This document shows, piece by piece, positions 24,084-31,730 of a stretch of 34,798 bases of DNA. Position 1 is the first letter of the stretch. The number at the start of each line of letters is the position of its first letter. Made by a program: the position numbers and the translations under genes. The notes under the pieces are model-generated. The model was not told the DNA's origin. It ran no database searches and worked only from the letters and a program-made list of their open reading frames with translations. Source of the DNA: Firmicutes bacterium UBA995 (GTDB taxonomy: Bacteria > Bacillota > Sulfobacillia > UBA995); the NCBI GenBank assembly GCA_002291985.1, contig DBBB01000054.1:1-34798 (forward strand), in the 5' to 3' direction.

Positions 24084-24776
24084 TCAGAAGCGCCGGCGAC
24101 GGGCGCCCTTCAAGGACACGATCAGGATCATCCCCGCCGCGAAGCCGCCGATGTGCGCCCACCACGCCACCAGTTGACCCACCTGCTCCACGGCCACCAG
24201 GGCGCCGATACCGCTTACAAGCTGCAGAAGGAGCCACAAGGCCAGGAACAAGCCCGCCGGCACCTCCGCGATGGTCAAGAAGAAGCCGAGAGGCACCAGC
24301 GCCAGGATGCGCGCCCGCGGGAAACTGAGCAGGTAAGCTCCGAGCACTCCTGCGACCGCCCCGCTGGCCCCGATGGCCGGGCGGTCGGACAGGGGATTGG
24401 CCATGGCATGCGCCAGGCTGGCCAACACGCCGCACAGGAGGTAAAAGGCCACATACCGGAAGCGGCCGAGGCGGTCCTCGATGTTGTCTCCAAACACCCA
24501 GAGGTATAGCATGTTCCCCACCAGGTGCATCCAGCCACCATGCACGAATATGGCCGTCATCAGGGGCGGGACCACGCTGGTCGCCGCGGTGACGGGGGCT
24601 GACCAGTCGGCCGCCGCCAGGCCGGCGGGAACGAAACCGTACCGGAACACGAACCGCATCGCTTCCCCCGGCGAAAGGGTCAGCATGTAGAGCCATACCG
24701 CCACGTTGAGCAGGATAATGGTCACGTTGACCGCAGGAAACGTACGGGACCGCGTGCTATCGCGCAAGGGTATCAC
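24084..24776 (-). CDS. Rhomboid family intramembrane serine protease
   Basis: A 230-residue rhomboid. Membrane segments are visible at 18-34, about 70-92 and onwards; the HGGWMHLVGNM loop (79-89) is conserved. The catalytic dyad is Ser138 in GASG and His208 in WWAHIGG. The N-terminal part (MIPLRDSTRSRTFPAVNVTI) matches the common short rhomboid start. The gene lies between ireB and the aldo/keto reductase, 41 nt after ireB. Targets are unknown; rhomboids cut membrane proteins within or near the bilayer. Confidence 0.92.
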   Translation of the reverse strand: MIPLRDSTRSRTFPAVNVTIILLNVAVWLYMLTLSPGEAMRFVFRYGFVPAGLAAADWSAPVTAATSVVPPLMTAIFVHGGWMHLVGNMLYLWVFGDNIEDRLGRFRYVAFYLLCGVLASLAHAMANPLSDRPAIGASGAVAGVLGAYLLSFPRARILALVPLGFFLTIAEVPAGLFLALWLLLQLVSGIGALVAVEQVGQLVAWWAHIGGFAAGMILIVSLKGARRRRF

Positions 24777-24817
24777 GATCCCGCCTCCCCCCCGGTGCTT
24801 CGCATTGCCTGTCGTTC

Positions 24818-25078
24818 CTAGTCTTCCTCAACGTATTTGCGGACCAGTTCCTCGAGGAGGTCATCCCGCTCCACTCTTCTGACCAGATTCCGGGCGCCCT
24901 GGTGGCTGGTTATGTAAGCAGGATCCCCCGACAGAAGATAGCCCACAATCTGGTTGATGGGATTGTAGCCTTTCTGCTTCAAAGCGCGATACACTTGAAG
25001 TAAGACCTCCCGGGCCTGGCCTACCTCGTCTGTTCGGACCCGGTACGTCATCGTCCGGTCCTGCTCGTGCTCGTTCAC
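24818..25078 (-). CDS. ireB: IreB family regulatory phosphoprotein (UPF0297)
   Basis: Small Firmicute protein, 86 residues, of the IreB family, a substrate of the PASTA kinase in Enterococcus. The core is very conserved: VYRALKQKGYNPINQIVGYLLSGDPAYI, then HQGARNLVRRVERDDLLEELVRKYVEE. The GTG at 25078 (reading VNEHEQDRTMTYRV) fits the family length; the frame to 25288 lacks family features. A Thr in the N-terminal QDRTMTYRV is a possible phosphosite by analogy with the family (inference). It lies 46 nt after alaS, the standard location. Confidence 0.95.
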   Translation of the reverse strand: MNEHEQDRTMTYRVRTDEVGQAREVLLQVYRALKQKGYNPINQIVGYLLSGDPAYITSHQGARNLVRRVERDDLLEELVRKYVEED

Positions 25079-25124
25079 GCCCACCACCCCCGAGCCCAGA
25101 ATCGGCAGGGACACCGAACTTACG

Positions 25125-27815
25125 TCACCTTGGCGCCGGCGACTCCCCGGCAGCCTCCAGCATGCGTTTGGACTCCGCCACACCGATGGCCAGCGCACGT
25201 TCCGCCCTCTCGGGCCGCGACCCGCCGGCCTGCGCAAGGTCGGGCCGCCCCCCGCCGCCTCCCCCGATCTCCTCGGCCAGCGATGCAACCAGACGGGAAG
25301 CGCTGGCGCCCCGCTTGACCAGATCAGAAGTCACCGCGGCCACCACCTGCACCCGATCTCCGTTTCGTGCCGCCAGCAAGGCGACGCCGGAACCGATGCG
25401 TTCCCTGAGCACATCCCAGACCGCCCGCAGGGCCTCGGGCCCCTCGAGCGCGACCAGACCCGCCACCACGCGACTGTCCCCTATTTCTACCGCGCTGTCG
25501 AGAAGCCGGTCCGCCTCATGGGCGATCAGGCGCCCCTGACTCTCGGCCAACTGGCGTTCCCGCGCCCGCAGGCGCTCCAGCACATCGTCCAAGCGGATCA
25601 GCAAGTCCCCGGGAGGCGCATTCAGACGGGACGCCGCCTCTATCACCCGATTTGTGAGCGCGTCGAGGCGCCGCAGGATGGTCTTGCCGGTGATGGCTTC
25701 GATCCGCCGGAGCCCCGAACCGATGCCTGTCTCGCCCAGGATCTTGAAGAGCCCCACCTCGCCCGTCCGCCCCACATGGGTTCCCCCGCACAACTCCGCG
25801 CCAACCTCGCCGACCTTGACGACGCGCACGGTATCGCCGTATTTCTCGCCGAAGAGGGCAATGGCGCCCTCGCCCACTGCCTGCTGGTATCCCGTCTGAC
25901 GCCCCTCGACGGGGAGGTCGTCGAGGATCCAGTCGTTGACCATGGTCTCGATTCGCGTGAGTTCCTCGCCCGTCACCGGCCGCAAGTGGGTGAAGTCGAA
26001 CCGGAGATGGTCTTGAGCCACGAGCGATCCCGCCTGGGTCACGCCTGCGCCTAAAACCGCGCGGAGCGCTGCGTGCAGCAGATGGGTCGCGGTATGATTG
26101 CGGGCCACTTCCTTGCGATACCTGGACTCGATGGCTGCATCGACCTCGACCCCCGGGCGGAGGCGACCGCGCAGCACCTGCCCTCCGTGGATGACCCGGC
26201 CGTCACCGTGGCGGCCCACGGAATTGATGGCAACCTCGACATCCTCCCCTCGAAGGAGACCGCGGTCGCCGACCTGTCCTCCCGCCTCGGCGTAGAAGGG
26301 AGTGCGGTCGAGGATCACTTCCACTTCCGCGCCGGCATCGGCCCCGTCCACCGACTGCCCTCCGGCCAAGACCACCAGCACCCGGGCCCGCCCTTCCCCG
26401 GTCGCGTAGCCGACGAACTCGGTAGGCGGGACGGCGGACAGGGCGGCCCGCCGCCTCAGCGCCGTTTCCTCATCGTCACCGGCCCGGGCGGCACGCGCCC
26501 GGTCGCGCTGTCGGGCCATGGCCGACTCGAACCCCGCCTCATGGACGGTCATCTCGTGCTCCTCGGCGATGTCCCGGGTCAAGTCGAGGGGAAACCCGAA
26601 AGTGTCGTGGAGGAGAAAAGCTTCCTCCCCCGCCAGTTCCTTCCGACCGGCTCTGCGGGCCGCATTGACGAGTTCCTCTGCCCGCCGCATTCCCTGGGCG
26701 AGAGTTCCACAAAAGCGATCTTCTTCCTGCTCGATGACGCGCCCGATGAACTCCGCTCGCTCCCCCAGTTCAGGGTACGCACTCCTCATCGTCGCGACGA
26801 CCACCGGCACCAGTTCATGGAGCGACAGGTCTTCCGCACTCATCACCCGGGCAAATCGTGCCGCCCGGCGCAGGATACGGCGCAGCACATAGCCTCGCCC
26901 TTCATTGCCGGGGATTACCCCGTCACCGATCAGGAAAGTGCAGGCGCGGATGTGGTCGGCCACCACGCGGAAGGGGAAGCCGCCAGGTCCGGGATCGTAG
27001 GGACTCCCCGTACGGGCGGTCAAGCGGTCGATGATGGGCGTGAACAGGTCGGTTTGATAGTTGGAGGGCACGTCCTGGAGCACCGACGCGATCCGCTCGA
27101 GCCCCATACCCGTATCGATGCTGGGGCGGGGCAGTCTCGTCACGCGCCCATCCGCGGCCCGCTCGAACTGCATGAAGACCAGGTTCCATATCTCCAGCCA
27201 TCGATCGCAGTCGCAGGCGCCCACGCCGCAGTCTGCCCGCCCACACCCCGTCGCCGGGCCGCGATCGAATAAGAGTTCCGAGCACGGACCGCAGGGTCCC
27301 GTCTCCCCCATGGCCCAGAAGTTATCTTGCTCGCCGAGGCGAACGATCCGCCCGGCGGGCACACCGGCGACGCTCCGCCAAAGGTCGAAAGCCTCGTCAT
27401 CTTCCCGGAACACCGTGGGCCATATGCGGCCCCCATCGAGCCCTAGTTGACGGGTAACGAATTCCCACGCGTAGGCAATGGCATCTTCCTTGAAGTAATC
27501 GCCGAAGGAGAAGTTCCCCAGCATTTCGAAGAACGTGTGGTGGCGGGCGGTACGCCCAACCTGGTCGAGGTCGTTGTGCTTGCCCCCGGCCCGAACGCAT
27601 TTCTGCGCGGTCACCGCCCGCCGATAGGGGCGCGCCTCCAGTCCGAGGAACACGTCCTTGAACTGCACCATGCCGGCGTTGGTGAACAGCAAGGTGGGGT
27701 CGCCCTGGGGCACGAGCGGCGAACTGGGCACGCGAGCATGGCCATTGGCTTCGAAGTATTTGATGAAGTACTCGCGAATCTGGTTGCCCGTTACCAGCCA
27801 GACCACCTCCGGCAA
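25125..27815 (-). CDS. alaS: Alanyl-tRNA synthetase
   Basis: Charges tRNA-Ala with alanine; about 890 residues, usual length. The catalytic domain begins with FEANGHARVPSSPLVP and continues with DPTLLFTNAGMVQFKDVFLG and the QKCVRAGGKHNDLD motif. The editing domain has the zinc-site motif HTATH and ELCGGTH, and the DHHA1 C-terminal domain has the GGGGGRPDLAQAGG stretch. The frame opens at a TTG (27815), but its ribosome-site-like GGAGGTGG (27803-27810) overlaps codons 2-5. A CTG at 27797, 8 nt beyond GGAGG, gives the more usual N terminus. The start therefore remains uncertain between TTG and CTG. It is the first gene of the operon and has its own promoter and leader attenuator. Confidence 0.95.
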   Translation of the reverse strand: MPEVVWLVTGNQIREYFIKYFEANGHARVPSSPLVPQGDPTLLFTNAGMVQFKDVFLGLEARPYRRAVTAQKCVRAGGKHNDLDQVGRTARHHTFFEMLGNFSFGDYFKEDAIAYAWEFVTRQLGLDGGRIWPTVFREDDEAFDLWRSVAGVPAGRIVRLGEQDNFWAMGETGPCGPCSELLFDRGPATGCGRADCGVGACDCDRWLEIWNLVFMQFERAADGRVTRLPRPSIDTGMGLERIASVLQDVPSNYQTDLFTPIIDRLTARTGSPYDPGPGGFPFRVVADHIRACTFLIGDGVIPGNEGRGYVLRRILRRAARFARVMSAEDLSLHELVPVVVATMRSAYPELGERAEFIGRVIEQEEDRFCGTLAQGMRRAEELVNAARRAGRKELAGEEAFLLHDTFGFPLDLTRDIAEEHEMTVHEAGFESAMARQRDRARAARAGDDEETALRRRAALSAVPPTEFVGYATGEGRARVLVVLAGGQSVDGADAGAEVEVILDRTPFYAEAGGQVGDRGLLRGEDVEVAINSVGRHGDGRVIHGGQVLRGRLRPGVEVDAAIESRYRKEVARNHTATHLLHAALRAVLGAGVTQAGSLVAQDHLRFDFTHLRPVTGEELTRIETMVNDWILDDLPVEGRQTGYQQAVGEGAIALFGEKYGDTVRVVKVGEVGAELCGGTHVGRTGEVGLFKILGETGIGSGLRRIEAITGKTILRRLDALTNRVIEAASRLNAPPGDLLIRLDDVLERLRARERQLAESQGRLIAHEADRLLDSAVEIGDSRVVAGLVALEGPEALRAVWDVLRERIGSGVALLAARNGDRVQVVAAVTSDLVKRGASASRLVASLAEEIGGGGGGRPDLAQAGGSRPERAERALAIGVAESKRMLEAAGESPAPR

Positions 27816-27817
27816 GC

Positions 27818-27856
27818 AAAAAAACCCGGCCTGGCGCCAGGGTCGGCCGCCTGGCG
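27818..27856 (-). terminator. Terminator-like hairpin with T7 in the alaS leader (attenuator candidate)
   Basis: On the minus strand, five bases CGGCC (27849-27845) and GGCCG (27831-27827) can form a stem directly before GG and seven T residues (27824-27818). An alternative stem, CGCCAGG (27856-27850) with CCTGGCG (27841-27835), shares bases with it, so the two exclude each other. The hairpin lies inside the leader between the alaS promoter and its ribosome site, as expected for an attenuator. Confidence 0.5.
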
Positions 27857-27874
27857 GGCGCCTGTCCTGCCTGG

Positions 27875-27903
27875 ATTATACTCCGGGCCCTGGGGTCGGT
27901 CAA
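27875..27903 (-). promoter_or_regulatory. Promoter of the alaS operon
   Basis: On the minus strand a -35 box TTGACC (27903-27898) and a -10 box TATAAT (27880-27875) have 17 bp between them. The predicted start near 27868 gives a leader of about 53 nt to the alaS frame. Confidence 0.8.
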
Positions 27904-27920
27904 CGCCGCGCCGCGCCGCC

Positions 27921-27970
27921 CGCTTACGCGGCTTGTGAACGCTTACGCGCTGTGAACGCCCGCTTACGCG
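27921..27970. repeat. Three short direct repeats CGCTTACGCG
   Basis: CGCTTACGCG occurs at 27921-27930, 27940-27949 and 27961-27970, with similar spacers containing GTGAACG between copies. The repeats encode the basic tail of the zinc-ribbon protein and contain its stop. They may have arisen by slippage. Confidence 0.75.
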
Positions 27971-28133
27971 CCCGAACCCGACCTCCTTCCGGTACGCAGC
28001 CATCGATGGGCGTGCAGGAGCAATACCTTCGCCACCGCCTCAACTCGAACTCGATGCAGCACTCCCGGCAATAGTACTGGCCGCCTCCCAGACAACCGGC
28101 CTCCCTTACCCCACAGGCCCGACAGGTCCACAT
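27924..28133 (-). CDS. Small zinc-ribbon-like protein
   Basis: A 69-residue protein between mnmA and alaS. CRAC near the start, then CLGGGQYYCRECC and CSC form paired cysteine ligands typical of small zinc ribbons; GGQYYCRECCIEFELRRW is the most regular part. The ATG at 28133 has GGTGAGAGAGG in front. The last 20 residues are Arg/Lys-rich and encoded by short repeats, with the stop inside one repeat, so the tail looks recently added. Function is unknown; nucleic acid binding is plausible for a basic zinc ribbon but unproven. Confidence 0.68.
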   Translation of the reverse strand: MWTCRACGVREAGCLGGGQYYCRECCIEFELRRWRRYCSCTPIDGCVPEGGRVRARKRAFTARKRSQAA

Positions 28134-28202
28134 CCTCTCTCACCTGCCCCCAAAGCCCTTCGCTGTCGCGCGCACCGGAAGTAGCTTGTCCGTCAGTCCG
28201 TC

Positions 28203-29327
28203 TCACCATTCCCCGTCGTCGTGACGCCCGGTAGCGTGGATGACTCCGCCGCCCACCAGCACTTCTCCCTGATAGAAGACCGCCGCCTGTCCCGGGGCCA
28301 CCGCCCGCACCGGTGAGAGGAAGCGGACCTTCACGGCGGGGCCTCGCTCGCCCTCGGGAACGGGGGTGGCACTGATGGTGGCAGCAAGGTCTTCTCCACC
28401 GTAGCGTACTTTGACGGTGACGGACATGGGCCCCGTGAGTTCGGAGAAGGGCAGGAAGTTGGCCCGGATGGCGATCAGGCCGGAACAGTCGAGATCTCGT
28501 CGGCTTCCGACAATGACGGCATTGGCAGCTCGGTCCAGGCCGACCACGTATAGCGGGTGAGGCCAGCTCACGCCAATACCCCGGCGTTGGCCGATCGTGT
28601 ATTTCGGGATTCCTCCGTGCTCCCCCAGTTCCCGGCCGTCCACATGGTAGATGGGACCAGGGGTCAGGCAAGCAGGGTACCTTGCCCGCAGGAGTTCCGC
28701 ATATCCTCCCCGCCCAACAAAACAGATTTCCTGGCTGTCGGGTTTGGCCGCGACCCGCAAGCCCAAGGCGGCGGCCAGCCGCCTTACGTCACGCTTCTCG
28801 ATCCCCCCCACCGGCCAGAGCGATCCGGCAAGCGCCGCCTGGTCGTGGCCATACAAAACGTATGTCTGGTCCTTCCCCGCATCCCGCGCCCGCAAGAGCA
28901 CATGCCGGCCCGTCCGGGGGTCCCTCCCCGGCCGGACGTAGTGCCCGGTCGCCACTTTTCCCGCGTCGAGCGCGCTTGCGCGCTCCCGCAGGATGCCGAA
29001 TTTGATCTGCTCATTGCAGAGGATACAGGGGTTAGGGGTCAGTCCCGAGGCATAGCCCGCGAGGAACGGCTCGATGACTCGCCGTTCGAAGGCTTCGGTC
29101 AGATTGAGCACGTAGTGAGGGATGCCGAGTCGGTCTGCCACTCGCCTCGCATCCTCGACCGCGGCGAGCGAACAACAGCCTCCCTCCCCCGGCTCTGGTC
29201 CGGACCAGAGCTTCAAGGTGACGCCAAGGACATCCCAGCCCTGGTCGACGAGCAAGGCTGCCGCCACCGAACTATCGACCCCGCCGCTCATCGCGACGAC
29301 TACCCGTCGATTTTCTAGCTCTCTCAT
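28203..29327 (-). CDS. mnmA: tRNA 2-thiouridylase MnmA
   Basis: Thiolates U34 of Lys, Glu and Gln tRNAs, using sulfur passed on from IscS. The ATG at 29327 gives 374 residues, family-typical; the open frame to 29447 has no site. The PP-loop ATPase motif SGGVDSS is at 14-20, with the catalytic cysteine pair Cys101 (NPCILCNEQIKF) and Cys202 (SQEICFV). The KYTIGQRRGIGV tRNA-binding region and a C-terminal beta-barrel are present. It is downstream of iscU on the same strand, separated by 265 nt. Placing it with iscS and iscU supports the shared sulfur supply. Confidence 0.96.
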   Translation of the reverse strand: MRELENRRVVVAMSGGVDSSVAAALLVDQGWDVLGVTLKLWSGPEPGEGGCCSLAAVEDARRVADRLGIPHYVLNLTEAFERRVIEPFLAGYASGLTPNPCILCNEQIKFGILRERASALDAGKVATGHYVRPGRDPRTGRHVLLRARDAGKDQTYVLYGHDQAALAGSLWPVGGIEKRDVRRLAAALGLRVAAKPDSQEICFVGRGGYAELLRARYPACLTPGPIYHVDGRELGEHGGIPKYTIGQRRGIGVSWPHPLYVVGLDRAANAVIVGSRRDLDCSGLIAIRANFLPFSELTGPMSVTVKVRYGGEDLAATISATPVPEGERGPAVKVRFLSPVRAVAPGQAAVFYQGEVLVGGGVIHATGRHDDGEW

Positions 29328-29592
29328 GGTCTCAGTGGCCGCTCCACCATCGCTCCCTGTCGCCGCGGCGACTTGCGCCGGATGGTCGATGAGGCCGGCC
29401 GGGACATTCGGCGCTCGTTTGTCGTAAGTAGACCTACCACGAACCACCCCGCCGCGAAGATCGGGGCTACTCCGCCAGCGGTTATCCGTCGGGGATTCAC
29501 TCTCCCCGCTACGGCGGTTATCAGGGCTACGGCACCCGCTACTCCTGAAGGAGTTCCGGCAGCAGGGAGCGGAGGCTGAAACGGTCTCCGCT
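29328..29592. other. Gap between iscU and mnmA, possible small ORF
   Basis: This 265-nt stretch holds no clear gene. On the minus strand a frame (GTG at 29500, end 29324) codes about 58 residues with a hydrophobic segment (VAPIFAAGWFVVGLL) and its TGA overlaps the mnmA ATG as ATGA, which suggests coupling. On the plus strand a frame rich in Gly and Tyr (about 29430-29550) has no start. The palindrome ACTCCT-TC-AGGAGT is near 29540-29555. Neither frame has a good ribosome site, so I do not call a gene. Confidence 0.3.
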
Positions 29593-29985
29593 CTAGCCGG
29601 CAGGCTTGGCCCGGGACCGGTAATCCTCTATCGCCTTGTGCAAGGCGTCCGCCGCCAGATTCGAGCAATGCAGCTTGGCCGGGGGCAGGCCCCCCAGGGC
29701 GGAAGCGACCTGACGGTTATCGACGGCCATTGCCTCCTCGAGTGTCTTGCCCTTGACCATTTCCGTGACGATGCTGGAAGTGGCGATGGCCGCGCCGCAA
29801 CCGAAAGTCATGAATTTGATGTCGGCGATACGGCCGTCCTTCACCTTGATCTCCATCTTCATCACGTCCCCACAGACGGGATTGCCCACCCGCCCCACGC
29901 CGTCGGGGTCTTCAATCTCGCCCACGTTCCGGGGATTGAAGAAGTGTTCCATGACCTTGTCCGTGTATGCGCTGGCCTCCACCAT
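29593..29985 (-). CDS. iscU: Iron-sulfur cluster scaffold IscU
   Basis: Scaffold on which Fe-S clusters are built with sulfur from IscS; 130 residues. The ATG at 29985 follows GGAGGGATGAGTTG and lies 4 nt after the iscS stop; the frame to 30030 is an overlap. Cluster ligands Cys38 (NPVCGD, with Asp40), Cys63 (GCGAAIATSS) and Cys107 (LHCSN) are present, and LPPAK just before the third Cys resembles the LPPVK motif bound by the HscA chaperone. The typical IscU rather than SufU pattern is seen. It is coupled to iscS. Confidence 0.95.
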   Translation of the reverse strand: MVEASAYTDKVMEHFFNPRNVGEIEDPDGVGRVGNPVCGDVMKMEIKVKDGRIADIKFMTFGCGAAIATSSIVTEMVKGKTLEEAMAVDNRQVASALGGLPPAKLHCSNLAADALHKAIEDYRSRAKPAG

Positions 29986-29989
29986 CAAC

Positions 29990-31195
29990 TCATCCCTCCA
30001 GGGAAGTACCACCGGCACGCGGGCCGCCACCCGCGCGCTCGGCGTACAGGGGTGACATCTTGCGCAAGCGGTCGATGGCGGGGCCGAGCACGCCCAGCAC
30101 GTAGTCGATGTCGCCCGCGGTGGTCCCGCGGCCTACCGAGAAACGTACGGACCCCTGCGCCAGGTCGTGCGGCAGCCCCATGGCCACCAGCACATGCGAA
30201 GGTTCCAGGGCGCCGGAAGTGCAGGCGGAACCGCTGGACGCGGCGATGCCCTTACTGTCCAGGGCCAGCAGGATCGACTCCCCCTCGACGTACCTGAAGC
30301 AGAAGTTCACGTTATTGGGCAGACGGTCGACCGGATCGCCGTTCAGCACGACATCGGGAATGGTCTCACCGATCCCCCGGATGAGTTGATCGCGCACTGC
30401 CGCCATCGCCTGGGGCCGGTCCGGCAGCTCTCGCAGTGCGATCTCCGTCGCCATTCCCAGCCCGACGATGCCGGGGACATTCTCCGTCCCGGGGCGGCGG
30501 CGCCGTTCATGGCCACCCCCATACATCAGGGGGGTCAGCCGGATGCCTCTCCGGACGTAAAGGGCGCCGATCCCCTTGGGCCCGTATACTTTGTGTGCGG
30601 AAATGCTCATGAGGTCCACATTCAGTGCGCCGACGTCGAGGGGGAGCTGTCCAAAAGCCTGAACTGCGTCGCTATGCAGCAGTACCCCCCGCCGGCGACA
30701 TATCGCCCCGATCGCGGCCAGGGGCTCGATCGTCCCCACTTCGTTGTTGGCCGCCATGATGCTCACCAGGATCGTATCCTCACGGATCGCGGCCGCCACG
30801 TCCTCGGGCTTGACCCGGCCCTGAGCATCTACCGGGAGATAGGTCACGGCAAAGCCTTCTGTCTCCAAGGCCTCGCAGGTATGAAGCACGGCATGGTGTT
30901 CGATCTGGCTGGTGATGATGTGGCCGGATCCCGCCCGCCGGGCAACGCCACGAATGGCCAGGTTGTCGGCTTCCGTGCCGCCGCTGGTGAAGACGATCTC
31001 TTCCGGCTCGGCCGCGAGGGCCCGGGCCACCCGTTCCCTGGCCTGCTCCACCGCAGAGCGAGCGCGCCGTCCGAACCGGTGCAGGCTGGACGGGTTGCCG
31101 TAGGCGTCCACGAGGTGTGCATGCACTACCTCGGCCACCTCGGGATGCACCGGGGTGGTGGCCGCATGGTCAAGATAGACTTCCCGCACGGTCAT
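29990..31195 (-). CDS. iscS: Cysteine desulfurase IscS/NifS
   Basis: PLP enzyme that takes sulfur from cysteine and passes it to IscU and, by context, MnmA. About 401 residues. The ATG at 31195 is chosen over the adjacent TTG at 31198; TAGGAG is just upstream. YLDHAATTPVHPEV and TSGGTEADNLAI mark the N terminus. Lys202 in SAHKVYGPKG binds PLP, and Cys325 in SGSACTSG is the sulfur-carrying cysteine. The start overlaps the end of iscR by 26 nt, indicating one transcript. Confidence 0.97.
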   Translation of the reverse strand: MTVREVYLDHAATTPVHPEVAEVVHAHLVDAYGNPSSLHRFGRRARSAVEQARERVARALAAEPEEIVFTSGGTEADNLAIRGVARRAGSGHIITSQIEHHAVLHTCEALETEGFAVTYLPVDAQGRVKPEDVAAAIREDTILVSIMAANNEVGTIEPLAAIGAICRRRGVLLHSDAVQAFGQLPLDVGALNVDLMSISAHKVYGPKGIGALYVRRGIRLTPLMYGGGHERRRRPGTENVPGIVGLGMATEIALRELPDRPQAMAAVRDQLIRGIGETIPDVVLNGDPVDRLPNNVNFCFRYVEGESILLALDSKGIAASSGSACTSGALEPSHVLVAMGLPHDLAQGSVRFSVGRGTTAGDIDYVLGVLGPAIDRLRKMSPLYAERAGGGPRAGGTSLEG

Positions 31196-31625
31196 CAACT
31201 CCTACCATCGACGGCTCCGATGCCGCCTCCTGACACAGGTCGGCGAGGGTGATCGAGTCCAACAACTCCACCATGCGATCCCTCAAGCGGCTCCATATCC
31301 CGCGCGTCACGCAGCCGTCCGTTCGGGCGCAAGCCAGGGGGTTAGCCACGCAGGCCACGGGCGATATCGGGCCTTCCACGACGCGCAGGATGTCCCCGAC
31401 GCTGATCGCCCCGGGCAGCCGGCCCAGCGTGTAGCCGCCCTGCGCTCCCCTGACGCTTCGGACCAGGCCCGCCCGACGCAACGGCGCCATGAGTTGTTCG
31501 AGGTACCGTTCCGACAGGCCCTGGTGCTCTGCGATCTGCTTGAGGGGAACCGGTTCGGGAGACCGGCGGACGGCCAAGTCGAACATGGCCATCACCGCAT
31601 ACCGTCCTCGCGTCGTGACCCGCAC
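31170..31625 (-). CDS. iscR: Rrf2 family transcription factor, IscR-like
   Basis: Winged-helix regulator that senses Fe-S status and controls the isc genes. It has 151 residues; GTG start at 31625 behind GGAGGGGGG. The N-terminal helix-turn-helix is TTRGRYAVMAMFDLA, then LKQIAEHQGLSERYLEQLMAPL. The three cluster cysteines Cys92, Cys99 and Cys105 (CVANPLACARTDGC) match IscR spacing. It is the first gene of the isc unit and overlaps iscS. Confidence 0.93.
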   Translation of the reverse strand: MRVTTRGRYAVMAMFDLAVRRSPEPVPLKQIAEHQGLSERYLEQLMAPLRRAGLVRSVRGAQGGYTLGRLPGAISVGDILRVVEGPISPVACVANPLACARTDGCVTRGIWSRLRDRMVELLDSITLADLCQEAASEPSMVGVDDRAGSLS

Positions 31626-31642
31626 CCGCGTCCCCCCTCCAA

Positions 31643-31663
31643 TCCCTACGGGAATGCTAGGGT
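31643..31663. promoter_or_regulatory. Inverted repeat at the iscR start, possible operator
   Basis: CCCTA (31644-31648) and TAGGG (31658-31662) form an inverted repeat with 9-nt spacing between the predicted iscR -10 box and the ribosome site. The position suits a repressor, and an Rrf2 protein is the natural candidate. It does not clearly match the classical IscR type 1 box. Confidence 0.4.
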
Positions 31664-31673
31664 TTCCCCCAAG

Positions 31674-31702
31674 ATATTAGCAGACGGCAGGAGCAGCGTC
31701 AA
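31674..31702 (-). promoter_or_regulatory. Promoter of the iscR-iscS-iscU unit
   Basis: On the minus strand a -35 box TTGACG (31702-31697) and a -10 box TAATAT (31679-31674) have 17 bp between them. Transcription should start near 31667 and pass through the inverted repeat. Confidence 0.75.
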
Positions 31703-31726
31703 TCCTCGCTTGGCATCCTCGCTTGG
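31703..31726. repeat. Tandem direct repeat upstream of the iscR promoter
   Basis: TCCTCGCTTGG occurs twice (31703-31713 and 31716-31726), 13 bp apart, immediately upstream of the -35 box. It could be a regulator site or a simple duplication, and it ends just before the ATP-grasp gene's stop. Confidence 0.6.
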
Positions 31727-31730
31727 ACCG

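Noticed and set aside
24076..24696. N-terminal extension of the aldo/keto reductase frame
   Set aside because: It overlaps the rhomboid gene, which has intact active-site residues; the reductase starts naturally at the ATG at 24075.
25079..25288. N-terminal extension of ireB
   Set aside because: The family core begins after the GTG at 25078 and the extension overlaps alaS.
27816..28210. T-box riboswitch upstream of alaS
   Set aside because: No T-box sequence is present, the leader after the promoter is only about 53 nt, and the zinc-ribbon gene occupies the space upstream.
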